DNA from: Cellvibrionales bacterium UBA1963
GTDB lineage: Bacteria; Pseudomonadota; Gammaproteobacteria; Pseudomonadales; UBA7434
Direction of reading: 5' to 3'
Assembly: GCA_002336035.1 (NCBI GenBank)
Contig: DDED01000091.1
Location: 5,686 to 20,271 of the forward strand
DNA length: 14,586 nucleotides
Part shown: positions 1-7,724 of the stretch, in pieces
Numbering within the stretch: the stretch's first letter is position 1
How the letters are laid out: each line of letters begins with the position of its first letter
Program-made: the position numbers and the translations under genes
The notes under the pieces: generated by a model
Database searches by the model: none
Seen by the model: only the letters and a program-made list of their open reading frames with translations
Told to the model about the DNA's origin: nothing

Positions 1-26
1 AGCATGGGTAAGCATGGGTAAGCAAG
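1..26. repeat. 10-bp tandem repeat ahead of the first gene
   Basis: The unit AGCATGGGTA occurs twice in tandem (1-10 and 11-20), followed by a partial third unit beginning AGCA, which runs straight into the AAGGAG ribosome-binding site of the gene at 36. Each full unit contains an ATG, so two tiny upstream reading frames start at 4 and 14. The array may extend past the window edge. It could be slippage in the leader; a regulatory role is only a guess. Confidence 0.6.
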
Positions 27-35
27 GAGAAAAAA

Positions 36-992
36 ATGTCCTCCGTTGAAATTCATAAATTTCCAGTGGTAGAAGAGCCTCACCTGGTTACTATTAAAGA
101 CAAGACACGCAACAGTGGCTTGACTTCGGTTAACTTTGTTGATGATACCCGTATGATTTGTGCTGATTTTAATGACAAGCTAATTTATTTAACGGTCTTA
201 AAAAATGGCGCGCTAGAGATCATAAACACGCATCCAACTGTCATTTCTGATGGATCTTGTGTGCAAACAGATTTAATAGATTTTCAGGATAACCTTATTG
301 TTGTCAGTAATTTTTATCAAGGTTCTGTGGGGATATATCGCCTGACAGACAATGAAATTTCTTTTGAGCAAGAATTAGATCTGAATAACTACAAAGGTCT
401 CCATGGCGTTCGATTCATACCGGGTCATCCAGGCTTATTATGGTTGGCTTATTGCGGCGCTAAGAATAAATGTCATCAGATTGTCGATTGGCAGTCTAAG
501 ACAGTTATTCATCAAATTGATACTGATCAGCAGTGTCAAGATATCGCGTTTATAAATGGTTATGCGGTGGTCTTTGCGCGCACCGACCATATTAAAGTTG
601 GCACCGCAAGCGCGCGTATTTTAAGTAAGCAGTGGTGGATGTTCGCGACGGCCTATGTTTATAAAGTTCCCGAAGATCTGCGTTTAACTGAGCCTGTATT
701 CATCAGTCGTTGGAAGGGTAAAGGGCATCTCGATGCCTGTAAAGCCTACGACGGTGAGATATATGCCGCCAATCAGTACCTGGATCGTGTTGATGTATTC
801 AGTTTATCAGATGACGGAAGATTATCGTTATCTCGATCAATCGAAGGGATGGGCATGCCTCATGGACTTGACGTGCGTAACAATAAGTTAGCCGTGACAA
901 ACTACGGAGATCAAACCTTACGGATCATGGATCTTGCTGCGCATGGTAAGTGGTTGGGCGGTGAATCTGATTTTGATCGCGCCGATGCCTGA
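36..992 (+). CDS. Beta-propeller (YVTN/lactonase-like) protein with a chimeric C-terminal tail
   Basis: This is a 318-residue protein without a signal peptide or membrane segment, so probably cytoplasmic. The start is well supported: AAGGAG lies about 7 nt before the ATG. Repeated short beta-strand blocks look like propeller blades, for example NLIVVSNFYQGSVGIYRL (residues 86-103), GEIYAANQYLDRVDVFSLS (about 240-258) and NKLAVTNYGDQTLRIMDL (283-300). These blades resemble the YVTN/LVIVD/lactonase type, which mostly act as binding scaffolds or sugar-lactone hydrolases. No catalytic residues can be assigned and the substrate is unknown. The oddity is the end: residues 300-318 (LAAHGKWLGGESDFDRADA) match residues 161-179 of the molybdoenzyme at 5398-7638 at 18 of 19 positions and have no place in a propeller. 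The natural C-terminus has probably been replaced by a recombination scar, so the protein may lack its closing blade. Confidence 0.72.
   Translation: MSSVEIHKFPVVEEPHLVTIKDKTRNSGLTSVNFVDDTRMICADFNDKLIYLTVLKNGALEIINTHPTVISDGSCVQTDLIDFQDNLIVVSNFYQGSVGIYRLTDNEISFEQELDLNNYKGLHGVRFIPGHPGLLWLAYCGAKNKCHQIVDWQSKTVIHQIDTDQQCQDIAFINGYAVVFARTDHIKVGTASARILSKQWWMFATAYVYKVPEDLRLTEPVFISRWKGKGHLDACKAYDGEIYAANQYLDRVDVFSLSDDGRLSLSRSIEGMGMPHGLDVRNNKLAVTNYGDQTLRIMDLAAHGKWLGGESDFDRADA
932..992 (+). repeat. 61-bp fragment of a molybdopterin oxidoreductase gene fused to the beta-propeller gene
   Basis: This stretch aligns without gaps to 5878-5938 inside the molybdoenzyme gene. By hand count there are about nine differences in roughly 58 bases, nearly all at third codon positions, and the reading frame is kept. 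Similarity stops sharply on both sides: upstream the propeller sequence resumes, and downstream GCCGATGCCTG is followed by unrelated sequence, giving a TGA stop. The divergence suggests it came from a paralog or from another strain's copy, not from a recent copy of the gene in this window. Confidence 0.75.
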
Positions 993-1026
993 CTCATGCC
1001 TCTGAACAGTGTTAATTTTTAAAAAA

Positions 1027-1401
1027 TTAAAAAGTTATAGATGAGTCATCGCTCTTCGCTAGAGAGTTAAACATATTTTTTCTGGCTAATCCTAAGCCTG
1101 CTGAACTCGAAGCAAATAACCAGAAGCTGGTTGGGCTTGGTACTGGCGTAAGAAAATTATTTTCATCAAGCCTATAAGATTTATGTATGATAAACCTACC
1201 GAAGCAGACATCGTTAATTGAATTTTCGTCACATAATTCAGGCGCAGACGAAGGGTCTGAAATAGAGTATCTGGTAAGTAAAGAGAATATTCCTGTACCC
1301 GATTGCATATCAGTAAACTCGTTATCTTCTTGTTCACCAGGGAATGCACCTTCAGTATCACCTGCGATAAATTCATGAGCAGCCGGTCTCAGTAAAAACA
1401 C
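1027..1401 (-). pseudogene. 3' remnant of a PEP-CTERM (exosortase substrate) gene
   Basis: The frame is open from a GTG at 1401 to a TAA at 1027 (124 codons), but it has no signal peptide and no ribosome-binding site. Its first codons overlap, in another frame, the decayed amidohydrolase. Near the end it carries PVPSPTSFWLFASSSAGLGL followed by ARKN. This matches the sorting tail of the gene at 13550-14086 (VPIPAAAWLFGS...GLGLARKR) at about 13 of 22 positions, and at DNA level in the TTAGGNTTAGCNAGAAAAA stretch. Such tails are recognised by an exosortase, which anchors or releases secreted proteins. Here the 5' half and the signal peptide are missing, so it is read as a truncated gene fused to the neighbouring pseudogene. 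An extra ~14 residues follow the basic cluster. Confidence 0.5.
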
Positions 1402-2249
1402 ACTTTAAGTTAGGGTATCCTTCAAAAAAATACCTAACCATACTAAGACTGAACATGGGCGATGTGCCCACATATCCACTTCGCTTATAAACATTGCGGG
1501 TGCACTGGGCACATCACCATGATCAGGTGACCAGCCCGAGTGAACATGGATAGGCATATTCAATTCGCTGCAAACTGCCCATAATGGCTCATACCTTGGG
1601 TGGTGATAAAAGGGATGAGAGTCAGTGCTGACGGGAAGCATAATGCCGCCAAATAAGTTTAACTACTTGGCTTGACGAACGTCTTCAACCGTTACAGTAA
1701 TATTATCGACATTAATAAGAGCCACGCCGGCATGGCGACCGGGATTAGTATCACATAAATCAGCGAGCCACCGGTTATAAGCACGGTTTTTCTCAAGGTT
1801 ATGCTCTGAACTGGCTTCATTTCGATACTGCGTGAGACCTGCGCCAAAGAGCGCCATTGAGGGAAGATGAGCTCGGCAGCAATGCCGTCGTCTTCCAATT
1901 CTTGCAATCGTGCATCGGCATACAATTCACCGCGTCGCGGTGCAAAAGGGCTTGATTCATCATTCAGTAAAGCCAGAACAGCAGCAGCTTCCGCTATCGC
2001 TGCGACAGAAGCGGCATTAAATCTCGTTGTGCCTTCTTAGCCACTGAGTTCCGAAAATTCCTCTAATGCTTCTTGGTCGAAGAAAGTCCCTGTTCCTTGA
2101 ATCATTTCTTTTGCATAGTCCAACCACCAGTGATCGGCAGCCTCGTGATATTTGGTTGGCATATGGTCCAAGTACGTAGCGGGAAGTGCGTCTGCATGAC
2201 AGTCAGAACTGATGCGTAATATATTGGATAATTGCGCATTCGTTGACAT
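1370..2249 (-). pseudogene. Decayed amidohydrolase (amidohydrolase_2 / COG2159 type)
   Basis: Reading from the ATG at 2249, which has a good AGGAG 6-7 nt upstream, the sequence encodes an amidohydrolase of the TIM-barrel metal-dependent type. The N-terminus has ISSDCHADALPATYLDHMP. Later parts, in order, are YADARLQELEDDGIAAELIF, NRWLADLCDTNPGRHAGVAL, LNMPIHVHSGW and SEVDMWAHRP, then YPNLKCVFTETGCS in a third frame. Lesions seen: an in-frame TAA at 2037-2039; a frameshift near 1858 (FPQ to MALFGAGL); a TAG at 1663-1665; a frameshift near 1417; and a TGA at 1373-1375 where the family usually has Trp (GCSW). Homology then disappears, so the last ~80-100 codons are missing and replaced by the PEP-CTERM remnant. 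The enzyme would have hydrolysed or decarboxylated a small organic substrate. With at least five lesions it is almost certainly inactive. Confidence 0.85.
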
Positions 2250-2533
2250 TTACCGCTCCTATTTTTTTGTTCAGTATTGAGGCCAGCTTATAGCGATAAA
2301 CTAACGAAAAGGCGCCATAAAATTCTGCTGCCTTTTAAGCAGCAGAGGTTTACTGTGTTTATCATATCGAAGTTTTACAGCGGGTCATTTCTGTAAGTTC
2401 ATTTAACCGTGTGCGTTGTGATGAGCTGTCTTTGGGTGAGTTAATATGACAAGGCCATTCTAATCAATGCCTTATGATTGTTAGTTGATATTAAATTCAT
2501 GTTCATATTAAGCATTATGAGTAGAAAGAGTCG
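2250..2533. other. Intergenic region between pseudogene start and M23-like gene end
   Basis: It holds the ribosome-binding site of the amidohydrolase relic (AGGAG near 2255-2265 on the minus strand) and the hairpin at 2325-2345. The rest (about 2346-2533) is AT-rich with no open frame of note, and nothing else recognisable was seen. Confidence 0.5.
2325..2345 (-). terminator. Perfect 7-bp hairpin, possible terminator
   Basis: CTGCTGC and GCAGCAG flank a 7-nt loop. On the minus strand the stem is followed by a weak T-containing stretch (AATTTTAT). It lies about 190 bp past the stop of the M23-like gene and about 75 bp before the amidohydrolase relic start, so it could end the minus-strand operon. 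The poor U-tract keeps confidence low. Confidence 0.35.
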
Positions 2534-3409
2534 CTAGTTGCACGAGTGATTAACAAAGACCCTTTTTTTTAGTTTCACCACACCGAGACTGAGTATCGAT
2601 ATCCCTAATGCAATGAAGCCTATGCCCCCGATAGCGGGAATAGGATAAGGCGTTAGCAGCAACACCCAATCGTCATCATTGCGACCCCCCCACCAAGTGA
2701 CCGGCTCAGCTAATCGAGTTGATTGAGAAACAGAGAGTGCTTCAAGACTGATGCCTCGTCTAAGGTATTCGTCTGCTACTGCTGTCGAGAGTAACTCAAA
2801 ATAACTCACCCAGTAACGGTCGCCCCCATCTTCCCACAGTACCGCGATATCAAAATCATTAACGCCTCTTAAATCGGCATAGCCAAGCAAATCACCGGTG
2901 TTAACCGATACCGTTTCATACTCACTGTCATCAGGCAAATGTGCAGGCCACAAGTGTGCCGGCCAATCATTATAAATTTGAGGGTAGGTTTCATTTAGAT
3001 TGATGTGAAAAATAATCAGCGTGTATGCGCTATTATCAAGCGACTGAATCTCGACTCTTTTATTGATATGGCCACAGCAGCTTTCATTTGTGACGCGGTT
3101 AATGTTACCTGTAAATGGCGCATAGATGGGTATTAAGTCATTCGTCCCGTTACTGTCTTTGTATTGGTTAAAGGGCGAAAGATAATGCTTCATGCTACTG
3201 GGTGGTTCTGAGCTATCAGTGGCGCCGAAAGGAAAAGTAGCGTCATAATAAAATTCATGACCAGCGCCAGAGCGAAACTTAGAAATTTCTTCGATATAAT
3301 GTAAATTGGTTAGATTCGCTTGAATTAAATCAGGATACACCGCTTTTGACAGTAACGGTATGCTGAGCGTCAGTGTGAGGATTAAACATCGAGATAATGA
3401 GATAAGCAT
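2534..3409 (-). CDS. Secreted degenerate M23-like protein with IPAIG-type C-terminal sorting signal
   Basis: The protein has 291 residues from the ATG at 3409; an in-frame TTG at 3418 would add three. A signal peptide is clear (LILTLTLSIPLLSKA, then VYPDL). The central part follows the M23/LytM (duplicated hybrid motif) pattern: IPIYAPFTGNI, then VEIQSLDNSAYTLIIFHINL, then VNTGDLLGYADL. M23 enzymes cut peptidoglycan cross-links using a zinc bound by HxxxD and HxH. Here the HxxxD site is not visible and the usual HLHFE is replaced by DFDIAV, so catalysis is doubtful and a binding or structural role is more likely. The C-terminus has YPIPAIGGIGFIALGISIL, then a basic KLKKR and eight further residues, as in IPTL/PEP-CTERM-type anchors. 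WPAHL is tandemly duplicated at about residues 149-158. It probably shares an operon with the FG-GAP gene 77 bp upstream, which has the same tail type. Confidence 0.7.
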   Translation of the reverse strand: MLISLSRCLILTLTLSIPLLSKAVYPDLIQANLTNLHYIEEISKFRSGAGHEFYYDATFPFGATDSSEPPSSMKHYLSPFNQYKDSNGTNDLIPIYAPFTGNINRVTNESCCGHINKRVEIQSLDNSAYTLIIFHINLNETYPQIYNDWPAHLWPAHLPDDSEYETVSVNTGDLLGYADLRGVNDFDIAVLWEDGGDRYWVSYFELLSTAVADEYLRRGISLEALSVSQSTRLAEPVTWWGGRNDDDWVLLLTPYPIPAIGGIGFIALGISILSLGVVKLKKRVFVNHSCN

Positions 3410-3486
3410 TTTTATCAAACCTGTTAATCTTCAGCAGCGAAGAAAAAGTTATGCTACGTTAAAAATTGTGTTTTATTCGATATCAT

Positions 3487-4941
3487 TTATCGTTTTCTTG
3501 TTCGAGACCAACCCACGGCGAGTATTGACAAAGCCAGCATTAATGACCCAATTACTCCTATCGCTGGAATATCCTCATCGTAAATGGGCTCGACATAGAG
3601 TCCTTCCATCTCTCTAAGGTCATAAATATAGAGGCCACCAAAAGCACTAGCTGGGTGTGTTCCCGATTCAGAGTAAGGATCAGCAACGACTGCAAAGTCG
3701 CTATCAGTTATCTCAACCCCGGAGCGCCCAAACCAAGAAATAGCAGCGGCATCCGACCTACTTAATTTGGATAGATTTTCCCAAGTATCTTCAGCTGTTT
3801 TTACATAGAGATAATTCATCCCTAGTCCTGACTCGGTTATAGAGCCATCAACCACAGAAGAGAAGTAAGGGTCATTAACAAGAGCCTTGTTATCTAATAT
3901 ATCGGCATCCCAGCCAAATTCACCGGTTCCAGCATCATTCGGATTTAGTATACTCGTCATATTCAAAGGCAAACCAGGCGCTTTTTTACCAATGTATGCA
4001 ATGCCGGCGGCGCCACTAAAACCATGCTGATTTAATTGATACCTAGAATGAGTAATTAATACATTGTTACCATTAATTGAAACACTGTGACCAAATTCTG
4101 AATCTGCAGGGTGCGGTGATGGATCGGGGCTAAAATGTGTTTCAGTTAAATTGAATTTGTCACCATTGCTTTCAAAGATCCATACCTTTCCAGTGCATCC
4201 ATCCTTTGAGCCAATCATTAATGTATTTCCACTTAATTCAAAATCTTTACTGAAGCATGGTTCATCAATATAAATTTCTTGATCAAGTTCCCATTTTAAA
4301 GCCACACCGTTTTTCTTGTGAACAAATAATGCCCCCTGATCATTCTGGATGATTAATACCTCCTCAGAAAAAGCCATTCTTTTTCCAAAACCTTCGGTGG
4401 GTAATGATACGGCTAAGGGTAAAATATCATTGTGGTGTGTCCAGACATGCGACTCAGGTATTGTTGGATGCGGTTGCTTCGCATAAAGCGAAGCCGCACC
4501 TAAAGAGGGCATACCAATAAATAATATATCATTCCTAATTATCAAGCTTTGACCAAAACCAGTTTCGCTTGAAATAATAACACTGGGCTCTTCTGGGCTA
4601 ACATACGGTGTTGCCTCTATGATATCGGGCTCAAGCAAAGAGCTTGTTAGATTCCAGTCCGTGCCGTCAAATTGATAAATATTAACCTGTGATGGATCTT
4701 TTCTGGCTACGCCACTGCCAGCAATTGCTTCACTGATTAAATTATTTCTGGCATATTCATAATGCTCAAGAACGGCAATTTGATCGTTATGAATAGAATA
4801 ATGCTCGGCAAAACTTCCTCCTGAGGCTAATGTTGGTGCAATCTTCCAATCCTCAAATCTAACACCAGACCAGTCACTATAATGCGGCGCCCAACAGTTC
4901 AAGGAAGTGAATATAGTGAGAATTGAAAGCAGCCTTAACAT
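3487..4941 (-). CDS. Secreted FG-GAP beta-propeller protein with IPAIG-type C-terminal sorting signal
   Basis: The protein has 484 residues; the start is supported by AGAGGT upstream of the ATG at 4941. The signal peptide is MLRLLSILTIFTSLNCWA; the Cys in SLNC does not fit a proper lipobox. At least six FG-GAP_2-like blades follow: FGQSLIIRNDILFIG (129), FGKRMAFSEEVLIIQ (185), FELSGNTLMIGS (234), FGHSVSINGNNVLIT (283), FGWDADILDNKALV (342) and FGRSGVEITDSDFAVVAD (404). They would form one extracellular propeller, normally a ligand or partner-binding scaffold with no enzymatic activity. The tail, EDIPAIGVIGSLMLALSIL then GWSRTRKR (residues 457-484), has the motif, membrane segment and basic end of an exosortase-type sorting signal. 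The downstream M23-like gene has the same IPAIG motif, so the two products are probably processed by the same exosortase and may act together at the surface. Ligand unknown. Confidence 0.8.
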   Translation of the reverse strand: MLRLLSILTIFTSLNCWAPHYSDWSGVRFEDWKIAPTLASGGSFAEHYSIHNDQIAVLEHYEYARNNLISEAIAGSGVARKDPSQVNIYQFDGTDWNLTSSLLEPDIIEATPYVSPEEPSVIISSETGFGQSLIIRNDILFIGMPSLGAASLYAKQPHPTIPESHVWTHHNDILPLAVSLPTEGFGKRMAFSEEVLIIQNDQGALFVHKKNGVALKWELDQEIYIDEPCFSKDFELSGNTLMIGSKDGCTGKVWIFESNGDKFNLTETHFSPDPSPHPADSEFGHSVSINGNNVLITHSRYQLNQHGFSGAAGIAYIGKKAPGLPLNMTSILNPNDAGTGEFGWDADILDNKALVNDPYFSSVVDGSITESGLGMNYLYVKTAEDTWENLSKLSRSDAAAISWFGRSGVEITDSDFAVVADPYSESGTHPASAFGGLYIYDLREMEGLYVEPIYDEDIPAIGVIGSLMLALSILAVGWSRTRKR

Positions 4942-5263
4942 TGTAATTACCTCTTATTAGATCGGAGAGCCGTAAAAAGTAATGATGCGTTTTTATTTTA
5001 ATTATTCATAGCGAGCGTTATTTTGAAAAATAGTGATCAATTCTTAATTATTATTATCAATTTATCTTATCAAAGGGAATTAAAATAAGCTATATATTAA
5101 GACTTAAACGCTATTAACTAAGCAATCTGCACTTAATAATATTAAAATTTCAATTTAATCATAGGCTTAAAAAACGCTTTCTCTTAGTGGTGTGAGTAGC
5201 TGGTTAAATGGTTTTAAAAGTTTGTATTCTTAGTTATTGAGAATTAAGAGTTTATCAGCTGTG

Positions 5264-5283
5264 ATGTCTTATTAGTAAGATAT
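5264..5283. promoter_or_regulatory. Imperfect 20-bp palindrome, possible operator
   Basis: ATGTCTTATT followed by AGTAAGATAT forms a dyad matching at 8 of 10 positions per arm. It sits in the divergent intergenic region, 115 bp upstream of the molybdoenzyme start. The size suits a dimeric regulator, but AT-rich DNA produces such dyads by chance. Confidence 0.25.
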
Positions 5284-5334
5284 GCTGACTTGCATATATT
5301 TAATAAATAATTGGAGTTTAATAACGAATTACGA

Positions 5335-5363
5335 TTGGCTATATCCTGAAATCAGTTTACAGT
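5335..5363 (+). promoter_or_regulatory. Possible sigma70 promoter of the molybdoenzyme gene
   Basis: TTGGCT and TACAGT are separated by 17 nt and end 34 nt before the ATG at 5398. The match to consensus is moderate. No good Shine-Dalgarno sequence precedes the ATG. Confidence 0.25.
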
Positions 5364-5397
5364 AATCCTAATATGATGCTTATTCAATAACTGCCCT

Positions 5398-7638
5398 ATG
5401 AGCCAGCCTATGACTGAAGTCGATAAAAATAATAATACTCAAACTGTACCGACCCTGTGCCGCTTATGCATTGCGCATTGTGGCGTGCTGGCCAGTGTTG
5501 AAGATGATAGCGGACGTCGCAAAGTGACAAAGGTGACGGGTGACCCGGACAACCCACTCTTTAAAGGCTATACCTGCCCGAAGGGGCGGGCGTTGCCCGA
5601 GATGCACAACCATGCAGGCCGTTTACTACATAGCCTTAAAAGACAACATGACGGCAGTTTTGCGACGATACAAAGTGAGCAGGCGGCGAAAGAAGCTGCA
5701 GAGAAAATACGGTCTTTAATCGATACGTATGGTCCACGTTCGGTTGCCATTTATGTGGGCACACCGAATGTGGGTTACCCAGCCGCTGCTGGAACCGGCA
5801 ATGCATTTTTGCGTGCGATTGGCTCACGCATGTTTTTTACCTCTAATACCATCGATCAGCCGGGTAAACAGATTTCACTTGCTGCACACGGTAAGTGGCT
5901 GGGCGGCGAGCCCGACTTTGATCGTGCCGATGCCTGGTTATTGATGGGCGTTAATCCGATCATTTCAAAAGCGGCGGGAATTCATGGACAAAATCCTGCC
6001 CAAAAATTAAAGCAGGCGCTCGCTCGTGGATTGAAGTTGATTGTGATTGATCCCCGTGTCTCTGATACTGCAAGAAAGGCCGATATTCACTTGCAAAGTC
6101 GTCCTGGCGAAGACCATACGGTCCTAGCGGGAATGTTAAATGTGATCATTTTAGAGCAACTCTACGATGAGTCGTTTGTTGCCGATAATACTGAAGGCTT
6201 TAGCACGCTAAAAGAACGTGTTGCAGGTTTCACACCAAAATACGTTGCTGATCGTGCTGGTATCGCTGCCGATGACCTCATCGCAGCGGCAAGAACCTTT
6301 GCTAAGGCAACAGTAAAGCACGGTAACAGCGGTACCGGCAGTAGCTTTTCTATGTACTGCAATCTCAAAGAATATTTGCTCGCGTGTTTAAATACGATTT
6401 GTGCTGCCTACACGCATGCCGGTGATAAAGTGACGCGACCCAATGCCATGTTGCCGGCCTATACACCTAAAGCGCAGCCATTGGCGCCGTTTAAAGGTTG
6501 GGGCTTTGGTGAAACCCTTCGCGTACGTAATTTAACGGATACGGCTGCTGGCATGCCCACCGCTGCCTTGGCGGATGAAATTCTGCTGGAAGGCGAAGGG
6601 CAGGTGAGAGCGCTCATTTGCATAGGTGGCAACCCAATGGCCGCTTGGCCCGACCAGCGTAAAACGCAGCGTGCGATGGAAAAGCTCGATCTGCTATTAA
6701 CTTTTGACGTTGAGATGTCCTCAACCGCGCGATTGGCTGACTATGTCATTGCCTGCAAGCACTCGCTTGAAACCCCCGGCATGAGCCAAAGCGGTGAAGC
6801 AATCAAATTTTTCGGGACAGGTATTGGTTTTCCAAGTGCCTATGCACAATATTCGCCAAGAATTTCGGACCCGCCCGCAGGCTCGGATGTGGTCGAAGAA
6901 TGGGAATTCTTTTACGATATGGCAAAGCATCTTGAGTTAGAGTTGACGTACGTTGCATTTTTTGGAACGGCAAAATACGTCGAGTCGCCAATGGCGATGA
7001 TGGTGTTGGATATAAATAAAAAGCCAACCACCGAAGCTATTTATGAGCATATCTGTAGCCAATCACGCATTCCGCTGACCGAAGTTAAACAGTATCCGCA
7101 CGGCCATGTCTTTGACAGTGATGTTGTTGTTGCCGAAAAAGATCCCGATTGCGAAGCGCGCCTTGCCTTAGCGAACGATTTTATGATGTCGCAATTGGCT
7201 GATGTTTATGCCCAAGATTACCGTTTACAACATCACACGCCAGATTACCCATTTAGGTACATTCCTCGGCGGCACAATAATTTTATGAACTCTGTGGGTC
7301 GCTCAATTAAAAAACTCACTGGCGACAAGCGGTGGAATCCATTATGGATGCACCCCGACGACCTTAACTCGCTTGGAATTAGTAATGGCGACAGGGTCGA
7401 TATATCAACTGAACACGATTCAATACCGGCCATCGTCGAAAGTGATGCCTCGCTTTTACCTGGAGTCGTGGCAATGGCGCATGCGTTTGGTGGGCTGGTT
7501 GACGAAGACCATCGCTATCATGAATTGGGCAGTAACACCGGCCGATTAATCCGCACTGAAGTTGATTATGACCCTATTACGGGCATGCCAAGAATGGGTA
7601 ATATCCCCGTTGCTATTATCCCTGTTCAAGCTGGCTGA
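5398..7638 (+). CDS. Molybdopterin-dependent oxidoreductase (DMSO reductase / formate dehydrogenase-like superfamily)
   Basis: The protein has 746 residues and no Tat signal, so it is likely cytoplasmic. The N-terminal [4Fe-4S] motif is C21-x2-C24-x3-C28-x31-C60, followed by PKGR containing the conserved Lys between cluster and cofactor. The catalytic core includes ADAWLLMGVNPI and LKLIVIDPRVSDTARKAD, then LQSRPGEDHTVLAGMLNVII, which line the bis-MGD cofactor site. The C-terminal molybdopterin-dinucleotide-binding domain includes WMHPDDLNSLGISNGDRVDI and the final VDYDPITGMPRMGNIPVA. Aligning AAHG (residues 162-165) with the Sec-His-Gly of E. coli FdhF puts Ala163 where most relatives have Sec, Cys or Ser as Mo ligand. 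The start has a weak ribosome-binding site, and Met5 is an alternative. No electron-transfer subunit gene is adjacent. The substrate is unknown; oxidation or reduction of a small organic compound is a fair guess. Part of this gene type also appears as a fragment at 932-992. Confidence 0.9.
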   Translation: MSQPMTEVDKNNNTQTVPTLCRLCIAHCGVLASVEDDSGRRKVTKVTGDPDNPLFKGYTCPKGRALPEMHNHAGRLLHSLKRQHDGSFATIQSEQAAKEAAEKIRSLIDTYGPRSVAIYVGTPNVGYPAAAGTGNAFLRAIGSRMFFTSNTIDQPGKQISLAAHGKWLGGEPDFDRADAWLLMGVNPIISKAAGIHGQNPAQKLKQALARGLKLIVIDPRVSDTARKADIHLQSRPGEDHTVLAGMLNVIILEQLYDESFVADNTEGFSTLKERVAGFTPKYVADRAGIAADDLIAAARTFAKATVKHGNSGTGSSFSMYCNLKEYLLACLNTICAAYTHAGDKVTRPNAMLPAYTPKAQPLAPFKGWGFGETLRVRNLTDTAAGMPTAALADEILLEGEGQVRALICIGGNPMAAWPDQRKTQRAMEKLDLLLTFDVEMSSTARLADYVIACKHSLETPGMSQSGEAIKFFGTGIGFPSAYAQYSPRISDPPAGSDVVEEWEFFYDMAKHLELELTYVAFFGTAKYVESPMAMMVLDINKKPTTEAIYEHICSQSRIPLTEVKQYPHGHVFDSDVVVAEKDPDCEARLALANDFMMSQLADVYAQDYRLQHHTPDYPFRYIPRRHNNFMNSVGRSIKKLTGDKRWNPLWMHPDDLNSLGISNGDRVDISTEHDSIPAIVESDASLLPGVVAMAHAFGGLVDEDHRYHELGSNTGRLIRTEVDYDPITGMPRMGNIPVAIIPVQAG

Positions 7639-7724
7639 GGCGATATTGCCAGAGTACTAAAGCCACGGCGAGACGCATTGATTGACTGTATGTAGGTGCG
7701 TTTAATGACTCTTGCAGTTCTACG

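Larger units (their letters stand above)
4942..5397. other. AT-rich divergent intergenic region
   Basis: This is the 456-bp region between the minus-strand operon and the plus-strand molybdoenzyme gene, so it should carry promoters for both. It is markedly AT-rich with no credible open frame. Notable items are the imperfect palindrome at 5264-5283 and a possible sigma70 promoter at 5335-5363. No clear promoter could be chosen for the minus-strand operon. Confidence 0.5.

Noticed and set aside
1187..1378. 63-codon plus-strand frame
   Set aside because: It is a shadow of the minus-strand PEP-CTERM remnant, which has a recognisable tail.
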